A DNA stretch of 20,317 bases from Spirochaetota bacterium (GTDB lineage Bacteria; Spirochaetota; UBA4802; UBA5368), in the NCBI GenBank assembly GCA_017998475.1, contig JAGODA010000013.1, forward strand, positions 1-20,317, written 5' to 3'. Under the pieces are notes generated by a model. That model had not been told where the DNA came from and did no database searches. It saw only the letters and a list, made by a program, of their open reading frames with translations. The first letter of the stretch is position 1, and every line of letters begins with the position of its first letter. The position numbers were made by a program, and so were the translations under genes. Positions 14,821-20,317 of the stretch are shown one piece after another.

Positions 14821-15819
14821 CTACCAGATCCTGCTCATATACGGGTAAGGATTTATCGCCACGGTACCGAGGCGGATTTCGTAATGGCAGTGGTTTCCGG
14901 TAGCCGAGCCGGTCTGGCCGACATGCGCTATGACCTGGCCTTTACGCACGTTTTCGCCGACGCCTACGACGATGCGCGAGCAGTGCCCGTAGATCGACTC
15001 GAAACCGTACTTGTGACGAACCCTCACCATGTAACCGTAGCCGCCGCCCCAGCCGGTCGAAATGACGACCCCGGGGGCCGTCACGCGAATCTCCGCCCCG
15101 TGGGACGCGGCGATATCAATCCCCGTGTGGAAGTCGCGGCCGAAACCGAACGGCGAGCGGCGCCATCCGAAGAGGGAGGTGATGTGTCCCTGCGTGGGGA
15201 CGATCGAGGGGGTATCGTTGATCACCTTGCTTCGAACGTCCACGAAATTCTTTACGGTCTTGATGGTGTTCGTAGTGCATATGAGGTTTTTCTGAAGCTC
15301 CCTGAGCGTTTCGATCTCCTCGGGCAGGAGGGGCTTCATGCTCTTGTCCTCGGCGACGGCCTGGTACTCGCCGGTTTCAAGCTTCCATATTTTGTCCAGG
15401 TTTCCGTTGTCACCCGCGGCGAGCTCATAGAGCTCCTCGATATCCGGTCGCATCTCCTCCATGAGGTCAGCTATGTTGTTGGTAAGCTTCTCGAAGCGCA
15501 GGAGGCTCGATTTCACGTCCCTGTAGTTCATCATCAGCCGCGCTTCCTCGCGCTTGGAGCTCGCGTTCTTGATGATGGCATACGATGAGGTCACCACGAC
15601 GACGAGGAAGAGCAGAACGAAGAACGATATGGTGAACTTTGATATCTGGAAATTGAATATCTTCTTTTCGTTGTGGGGGATGAACATGACCGTCATCCGT
15701 TCGTGGCCCTTCTCACGAAAGCCGTCCCACCATTTTCCGTACTTCTTCTTCCAGACGTGAAAGTTCTCTGAAAAACGCATCTTAAAGCTGTTATGGTACT
15801 GTCGTATCTTGAACTTCAT
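14821..15819 (-). CDS. Membrane-anchored M23 metallopeptidase (LytM/peptidoglycan endopeptidase type)
   Basis: This 332-residue protein has a basic cytoplasmic N-terminus with the motif MTVMFIPHNEKKIFNFQISK (about 42-61). One transmembrane segment follows (about 65-84, FFVLLFLVVVVTSSYAII), then a helical, probably coiled-coil periplasmic stem (about 90-200) and a C-terminal M23 domain. Zinc and catalytic residues are present: HTGIDIA at about 228 (HxxxD), YGHCSRI, and GNHCHYEIR at about 311 (HxH). Active M23 enzymes cut peptidoglycan cross-bridges. ATG at 15817-15819 has GAAAGG 4 bases upstream; a TTG one codon earlier is less likely. A promoter lies about 100 bases upstream. It precedes the SprA-like gene by 86 bases, suggesting an operon and perhaps local wall opening for its assembly (inference). 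Confidence 0.92.
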   Translation of the reverse strand: MKFKIRQYHNSFKMRFSENFHVWKKKYGKWWDGFREKGHERMTVMFIPHNEKKIFNFQISKFTISFFVLLFLVVVVTSSYAIIKNASSKREEARLMMNYRDVKSSLLRFEKLTNNIADLMEEMRPDIEELYELAAGDNGNLDKIWKLETGEYQAVAEDKSMKPLLPEEIETLRELQKNLICTTNTIKTVKNFVDVRSKVINDTPSIVPTQGHITSLFGWRRSPFGFGRDFHTGIDIAASHGAEIRVTAPGVVISTGWGGGYGYMVRVRHKYGFESIYGHCSRIVVGVGENVRKGQVIAHVGQTGSATGNHCHYEIRLGTVAINPYPYMSRIW

Positions 15820-16070
15820 CAATCCTTTCCAGTGACAAATATCGGGCCGGCTGGCCCGGGGGAGCGGAGAGGCGATACATATCGGCGCAAAATGTCATGA
15901 ATCCGGAGCCCGCCCGCATCATACTGATTATCGAGAAGGGAAACCCCAAATGCAACTCTTTTTTCCGCCCGGACCCGGAGCAGGGCCGGCGGAATAATGC
16001 TTGCAAGCGCCCCGCCCCGGGACGATCGTAGAACCATAAAGGGGGCACGGTCCCCGCGAAGGAGTGTCCC
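15820..16070. other. Divergent intergenic region between the M23 and YkgJ-like genes
   Basis: This 251-base region has no supportable gene. Besides the promoter entered separately, it holds CGGGCC (15843-15848) and GGCCCG (15853-15858) around GGCT, a perfect stem in the M23 leader. It also holds the 10-base palindrome GCTTGCAAGC (15999-16008) and a GGGG/CCCC pair (16042-16045 with 16052-16055) just before the YkgJ ribosome binding site. The palindrome could be an operator, but no regulator can be named. Confidence 0.4.
15927..15955 (-). promoter_or_regulatory. Sigma70-type promoter for the M23/SprA-like operon
   Basis: On the minus strand TTGCAT (15955-15950) and GATAAT (15932-15927) are spaced by exactly 17 bases. 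Transcription near 15920 would give a leader of about 100 bases that includes the stem at 15843-15858. Confidence 0.5.
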
Positions 16071-16712
16071 ATGACCGGCGACCTGTTCAGCATGTTCGAG
16101 AAGCGCATCGACGAGGCGTTCGAGCTATACGACTCCTACTTCCCCCTGCTCCACTACGCGCTGTACGCGCCGCTTCAGGGCATACTCGCCGAGGCCGGCG
16201 GAAAGATTTCCTGTTTCAAGGGCTGTTCCCGCTGCTGCTCGCGGATAGTCGTGGCCAGCCGGGTCGAGGCGCTCGCCCTCATCGATTATATCTACGCGTT
16301 CACCGATTTCGACAGGGACGAGACGAATCGCCGCGTAGGAGAGCACGCGGCTCTACTGCGCGGTTTCCTCGATGAGCGCAGCGGCGGGGGCGACGAAAAC
16401 GCGGTATGGTTCGAAAAGAACATCCCGTGCCCGTTTCTCCGCAACGACATCTGCTCGGTGTACGAGGGAAGGCCACTGTCATGCCGGCTGTACCATTCGC
16501 TCGACGACCCCGAACGCTGCGCCCGCCCGGTTCGCGACGTGGCGGAGCTTCCGCATCTTACCGACGCCGAGAAGTTGTTTCGAATTCTCGTTCAGAAAGT
16601 CGCCGGCAGAATCGACGCATCGCTCGAGGTCAACGGCGTTCTGACCATAATGATGGACGAGTTTATCGCAAGTGGAGCATTTAAAAAAGACGATCCATCG
16701 CCTGGGCGATAG
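16071..16712 (+). CDS. YkgJ-type cysteine-cluster protein
   Basis: This 213-residue protein carries the YkgJ/CxxCxxCC-family signature: ISCFKGCSRCCSR near residues 46-58 (CxxxCxxCC), then CPFLRNDICSVYEGRPLSCR at about 125-144, giving clustered cysteines likely to bind Zn or an Fe-S cluster. Flanking sequence is mostly helical, with no signal peptide or membrane segment, so it is probably cytosolic. The biochemical role of the family is not established. The ATG has an excellent GAAGGAG 7 bases upstream. Its 3' end overlaps the convergent radA by 32 bases, so the last residues (KKDDPSPGR) are encoded opposite the radA terminus. Confidence 0.88.
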   Translation: MTGDLFSMFEKRIDEAFELYDSYFPLLHYALYAPLQGILAEAGGKISCFKGCSRCCSRIVVASRVEALALIDYIYAFTDFDRDETNRRVGEHAALLRGFLDERSGGGDENAVWFEKNIPCPFLRNDICSVYEGRPLSCRLYHSLDDPERCARPVRDVAELPHLTDAEKLFRILVQKVAGRIDASLEVNGVLTIMMDEFIASGAFKKDDPSPGR

Positions 16713-18009
16713 TGCCGACCTCCACGATCTCGCCGGAAAAGCCGGCGCGGCGCGCCGCCTCCTCCTCCCCCTTTGGTGCCACAATCCGCGCGAATCCTGA
16801 ACGCGCGAACTCCTGGAACCTCCGCTCCGACTGCGCGACGTGACGGATCTCGCCCGAGAGAGCGATCTCTCCGACGAAACCGGTCGAGGGGGGAATTTCC
16901 CTGCCCTTCAGGCTCGAGGCGATCGACATCGCCACGGCCAGGTCCGAGGCCGTTTCGGTTATGCGGAACCCTCCGGCGACGTTGATGAAGACGTCGAAGG
17001 TGCCCAGTTTTAAAAGTCCGTGCTTCTCGAGCACGGCCACCAGCAGAATGAGCCTGTTGAGATCGAAGCCGTCGGCCATCCTGCGCGGGTTGGAGAAGCT
17101 CGAAAAGCTCACCAGCGACTGTACCTCGAAGAGGATGATCCGGCTTCCCTCAAGCGACGCCGAGACGGCGTTCCCCGGCGACGACGAAAGGTAAGGGTTC
17201 AGGAACAGGCTGTTCTTGTCCTTCACCTCCACCAGGCCGGCCTCCGCCATGCGGAAGAGCCCGATCTCGTTCACCGACCCGTACCGGTTTTTAAACGCGC
17301 GCAACACCCGGTAGTCCCTGGAAAAATCGCCCTCGAAATACAGAACCGTATCCACAAGGTGCTCGAGGAGTTTGGGGCCGGCGATCGCGCCGTCCTTGGT
17401 GATGTGGCCGATAAGAAGCACGGGAATGCCCGTCCGCTTCGCCATATCCACAAGACGCATAGTGGCCTCGCGGATCTGGCTGACCGAACCGGCATACCCG
17501 GGGATCTCGGAGAAATAGAGGGTCTGGACCGAGTCAACCACCACGCAGTCGGGTCGTTCCGCCTCGACCGCGGCGATGATTTCCTCCACCGAGGTGACGG
17601 TCGAGACGCCGATCCGCGAAAAATCGACCCCCAGACGCTCGGCGCGATGGCGTATCTGCGCGGGAGACTCCTCTCCCGAGAAATAGAATGTGCGGAAGGA
17701 GTTCGCCACCTGGAGGGCGAGGGTGGATTTGCCAATGCCCGGATCGCCTCCGACGAGGATGACCGAACCCGGAACGATTCCCCCGCCCGTCACCATGTCG
17801 AACTCCGCGATGCCGGTGGCGATGCGGCCGAAACCGTCCTCGCCGACCTCCGAAAGAGCGACGACCGGCGCCGCGGGGCGCTTTTCGCCCTGCGCCGGAC
17901 GGGCCGTGACGATGGTGTTCCATTCACCGCACGCGGAGCAGCGGCCCGCCCACTTGTGCGTTGGGGCGCCGCAGGACGAACAGACGAAGGGACTCGGTTT
18001 GCGCGCCAT
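16681..18009 (-). CDS. radA: DNA repair protein RadA (Sms)
   Basis: RadA is a RecA-related helicase that helps branch migration in recombination. The 442-residue product shows the whole family layout: an N-terminal zinc finger with Cys10, Cys13, Cys24 and Cys27; Walker A GGDPGIGKST (87-96); Walker B CVVVDSVQ (155-162); IGHITKDG (200-207); the RadA-specific KNRFG motif as KNRYG (240-244); and a C-terminal Lon-like domain with FINVAGGFRI and SLKGREIP. The Phe-to-Tyr change in KNRFG is conservative. The ATG overlaps the stop of the mlaD-like gene by one base (TAATG), so translation is probably coupled. The 3' end overlaps the YkgJ-like gene on the other strand. Confidence 0.97.
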   Translation of the reverse strand: MARKPSPFVCSSCGAPTHKWAGRCSACGEWNTIVTARPAQGEKRPAAPVVALSEVGEDGFGRIATGIAEFDMVTGGGIVPGSVILVGGDPGIGKSTLALQVANSFRTFYFSGEESPAQIRHRAERLGVDFSRIGVSTVTSVEEIIAAVEAERPDCVVVDSVQTLYFSEIPGYAGSVSQIREATMRLVDMAKRTGIPVLLIGHITKDGAIAGPKLLEHLVDTVLYFEGDFSRDYRVLRAFKNRYGSVNEIGLFRMAEAGLVEVKDKNSLFLNPYLSSSPGNAVSASLEGSRIILFEVQSLVSFSSFSNPRRMADGFDLNRLILLVAVLEKHGLLKLGTFDVFINVAGGFRITETASDLAVAMSIASSLKGREIPPSTGFVGEIALSGEIRHVAQSERRFQEFARSGFARIVAPKGEEEAARRAGFSGEIVEVGTIAQAMDRLF

Positions 18010-18884
18010 TACTGCTTCGGCCTGAACAGGAGTTTCGACGGGTCCATCTTGAGCGTGTAAAAGAGGTCTTTTGCGAGAATCGAAGCGTCGCGGATGTTAT
18101 TGTAGACCTCCTCGTCGGTAAGGAGCTTTCCGAGAGTCCCACGGCCGTTTTCCAGCCGGAACACCACCTTGTTGAGCTGGCTCGACACCTCGGAGAGGTT
18201 TTTTAGGGTAATGTTTATATCCTCCTTGTTGGACTCGGAGATCTGCGCCAGGTTTTTCGTGAGCAGGTTGAGCTGGTCGACCAGTATCCTGCTCTGGACG
18301 GAAAGCGTCGCGATCGTCGCCCGGCTCACCGACACCGTCTGGCGCACGTCGTAGCGGTTTTCCTCGACCATCTTGTTGAGGTTGGCGACGAAGGCGTTGG
18401 AGTTCTGGAATATCTCGGCCAGGATCTGTCCGCCGCTCTTGTCCTGCATGAAGCCCTGGAAGGTCAGCATCATCTGGTCGAAGCTGGGCGGGTCGATACC
18501 GTATACCCTGTCGCCGTCTTTAAGATAATCGTCCATGTCGCGCGAGGGCGGAACGAAGACATTGATGTACTTCTCGCCGATTATCCCGGTGGTGAAGATT
18601 GCGAACTGGCTGGGGCGGATGAGGCGGAACTTCTTGTCGATCCATACGGTCACCTCGGTCTTTTCGGACGACTGGCGGATCGCCTCCACCTGTCCGATCC
18701 GGATGCCGCCGGCGATCTTCACCGGCGCCCCCTCGCGCAAATCGTTAAGGAAGCCGTAATACACCCTGAGTCGGTATCCGCTCTGGGCGATATTAACCTT
18801 GGCGAGTATGCCCACGAGCAGCAGAAAAAGGGTAAAACTTACGGTGATAACGAGCCCCACGCGTATCTCGTTCGTCATTTTCAT
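18009..18884 (-). CDS. MlaD/MCE-family lipid-transport protein
   Basis: This 291-residue protein starts with EIRVGLVITVSFTLFLLLVGIL, one N-terminal transmembrane anchor (about 6-26). An MCE domain follows (about 35-120) with GAPVKIAGGIRIGQVEAI and IIGEKYINV. A long helical C-terminal region (about 140-280) ends with RGTLGKLLTDEEVYNNI, typical of MlaD-like substrate-binding subunits. These form periplasmic hexameric rings that carry phospholipid between inner and outer membranes with an MlaE/MlaF ABC transporter. ATG 18882-18884 has GGAGG 6 bases upstream; longer in-frame starts add 45 unrelated residues. No mlaE or mlaF partner is in view. The stop overlaps the radA start by one base. Confidence 0.93.
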   Translation of the reverse strand: MKMTNEIRVGLVITVSFTLFLLLVGILAKVNIAQSGYRLRVYYGFLNDLREGAPVKIAGGIRIGQVEAIRQSSEKTEVTVWIDKKFRLIRPSQFAIFTTGIIGEKYINVFVPPSRDMDDYLKDGDRVYGIDPPSFDQMMLTFQGFMQDKSGGQILAEIFQNSNAFVANLNKMVEENRYDVRQTVSVSRATIATLSVQSRILVDQLNLLTKNLAQISESNKEDINITLKNLSEVSSQLNKVVFRLENGRGTLGKLLTDEEVYNNIRDASILAKDLFYTLKMDPSKLLFRPKQ

Positions 18885-19079
18885 CGCGTGCCTCCAGAGT
18901 CCCGCTGATGGTATCGGGCGCCCCGGCGTCCGCCCGCTCAACGCATACAGCGATACGGATAAAAAATCAACCACAGTTATATAAAAACGCGATGCCGCGG
19001 AATTAAAGCGAGTCGCCACGCGGCTTGCTTTTCCCCGGCGGCAGCGCTATATTGTTCAATCGACCCGGGAGGATGCGCG
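18885..19079. other. Divergent intergenic region between the mlaD-like and copA-like genes
   Basis: No gene is supported in these 195 bases. On the minus strand TTGATT followed after 17 bases by TATGCG, and an AT-rich TATATAAC nearby, are possible but weak promoters for mlaD-radA. The copA promoter is entered separately. Confidence 0.3.
19025..19053 (+). promoter_or_regulatory. Sigma70-type promoter for the copper-type ATPase
   Basis: TTGCTT (19025-19030) and TATATT (19048-19053) are spaced by 17 bases, and a start near 19060 gives a short leader. The normal 17-base spacing, without a clear dyad between the boxes, does not suggest the stretched 19-base spacer of CueR-type activation. Confidence 0.5.
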
Positions 19080-20317
19080 ATGGAAGAAATGAAAACGATC
19101 GACCTTCACATCGGAGGCATGAGCTGTGTGATGTGCTCGCGCACTGTGGAGAACGCTCTCTCCGGACTGGAAGGCGTCGGCGGTGTTTCGGTGAACCACG
19201 CCACCGGTATAGCCCGCGTGAACGCGAAGGAGGGCGCGCGCGTCGACCTTATGGAAAAGGCCATCAGGGAGGCGGGGTACGAATTCCTGGGCACGGACGC
19301 GGATGAAGACCGGAGGCGCGAGGAGGAATGGCGCGAGCGCGATCTCGCCTCAAAGCGGTTCAGGTTCGTGCTCGGTCTCGCAGCGGGCTTCGTTTTAATG
19401 GCCATGATGTATGTGCCCGCCCTGCGCTCGCTTCCGCTCTCGTGGATCCAGCTTTTCGTCGCCACGCCGCTGTTTCTCTATGTAAGCGGCCCCATTTTCT
19501 CCGCGGCGTGGCACGCCCTGCGCGCGCGCAACCTGACCATGGACGTCATGTACTCCATGGGGATCGGCGCGGCCTACGGAGCGAGCCTGCTCGGCACGCT
19601 GGGCGTCCTCCCGCACGATTTCATGTTCTACGAAACGGCGCTCATGCTGGCGGGCTTCCTGATGCTCGGCCGATTTCTGGAGGGACGCGCCCGCGGGCGT
19701 ACCTCCGATACCATACGAAAGCTCATGGCCCTCAACCCCGACACCGCCATCCTGGTGCGCGACGGGCTCGAGACCGAGGTGCCGCTCGATAGCGTAGTAA
19801 CCGGCGACACTCTCCTGGTGCGCCCCGGCGAGCGAATTCCCGTCGACGGCGAGGTGCTCTCAGGAGAGAGCTCCGTGGACGAGTCGATGCTGACGGGCGA
19901 ATCCCTGCCCGTTTTTCGAAGGCCGGGGGACCCCGTTACCGGCGGCACCCTCAATCTGAACAGCGTGCTTCGCGTTCAGGCGGTTCGCACCGGTAACGCC
20001 ACCGTGGTCGCCGGTATCATACGGCTGGTTAAGGAGGCGCAGGGAACCCGTCCCCCCGTACAGAGAATAGCGGACGCGGTTGTCGGCTGGTTCATCCCCG
20101 TAATTCTTCTCATCGCGGTACTCGCCTTCACCGGATGGTATTTTCTTGCAGGCGAATCGCTCCTCTTTTCCTTTACGACGCTTGTTTCGATCCTGGTCAT
20201 AGCCTGCCCCTGCGCACTCGGCCTCGCCACCCCCACGGCGGTCACCGTCGGCATCGGCAGGGGGGCCGAGCTCGGCATCCTCATACGAGAAGGCGAGGCG
20301 CTCGAGACCGCCGCGCG
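19080..20317 (+). CDS. copA: P1B-type heavy-metal (copper) translocating ATPase, N-terminal part
   Basis: The frame is open to the right edge, so the gene is cut by the window; 412 codons are visible. Residues about 7-70 form one HMA metal-binding domain with GMSCVMC (13-19). The membrane helices follow, then the actuator domain with LTGESLPV at about 270 and the transmembrane CPC motif in ACPCALGLATPT at about 375, typical of copper exporters. The DKTGT phosphorylation site would come shortly after the window. The enzyme pumps Cu(I) out across the inner membrane. ATG 19080-19082 has GGGAGG 7 bases upstream. Copper rather than Ag or another soft metal is the usual reading of CPC. No chaperone or regulator gene is seen nearby. 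Confidence 0.93.
   Translation, partial: MEEMKTIDLHIGGMSCVMCSRTVENALSGLEGVGGVSVNHATGIARVNAKEGARVDLMEKAIREAGYEFLGTDADEDRRREEEWRERDLASKRFRFVLGLAAGFVLMAMMYVPALRSLPLSWIQLFVATPLFLYVSGPIFSAAWHALRARNLTMDVMYSMGIGAAYGASLLGTLGVLPHDFMFYETALMLAGFLMLGRFLEGRARGRTSDTIRKLMALNPDTAILVRDGLETEVPLDSVVTGDTLLVRPGERIPVDGEVLSGESSVDESMLTGESLPVFRRPGDPVTGGTLNLNSVLRVQAVRTGNATVVAGIIRLVKEAQGTRPPVQRIADAVVGWFIPVILLIAVLAFTGWYFLAGESLLFSFTTLVSILVIACPCALGLATPTAVTVGIGRGAELGILIREGEALETAA

Noticed and set aside
17020..18060. Plus-strand open frame of 346 codons opposite radA
   Set aside because: radA on the other strand carries the complete, ordered family motifs; this frame has none.

Overview
The window is about 20.3 kb of chromosomal, housekeeping-type bacterial DNA with fairly high GC content, dense genes and frequent AGGAG-like ribosome binding sites. 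A giant outer-membrane protein and an MCE/MlaD lipid-transport protein indicate a double-membraned (diderm) bacterium. The best guess is a spirochaete, perhaps Leptospira-like. This rests on the ispE-tRNA-glmU-prs-rplY-pth block, the bactofilin-YaaR pair, a membrane-GAF-SpoIIE phosphatase and an M23 protein with an MTVMxIPHNEKK-type juxtamembrane motif. It is inferred from gene content, not from a marker gene. Shine-Dalgarno use argues against Bacteroidota.

Left end (1-705, plus strand): the tail of a bactofilin gene overlaps a YaaR/DUF327 gene by ATGA. Next (706-4897, minus strand) is the isoprenoid, cell-wall and translation block, read right to left: ispE, tRNA-Gln(TTG), a short glmU-like uridylyltransferase, prs, rplY (L25/CTC) and pth. 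The order resembles the Bacillus ispE...glmU-prs-ctc-pth region. Two members are odd. The glmU-like gene has no ATG, GTG or TTG start that preserves its nucleotide-binding loop. The Pth protein has lost its catalytic histidine and other active-site residues.

Middle (5028-9041, plus strand): a HAD hydrolase, then a probable two-gene unit of a membrane-bound SpoIIE/PP2C-type phosphatase and a DHH/DHHA1 phosphoesterase. The DHH gene meets the giant gene tail-to-tail on a shared CTAG.

Centre and right (9038-15819, minus strand): a membrane-anchored M23 peptidase gene precedes a 1898-residue protein that I recognise as SprA/Sov-like, the family of the giant outer-membrane translocon of the type IX secretion system. 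No other type IX component is visible. A YkgJ-type cysteine-cluster gene (plus) follows, overlapping tail-to-tail with radA. radA is coupled start-to-stop to an mlaD-like gene (both minus). The window ends inside a copper-type P1B ATPase gene (plus).

I saw no insertion sequence, prophage, CRISPR array or rRNA. No gene-free stretch exceeds 300 bases. The most interesting items are the SprA-like protein with its M23 partner, the active-site-degenerate Pth, and the non-canonical start of the glmU-like gene.
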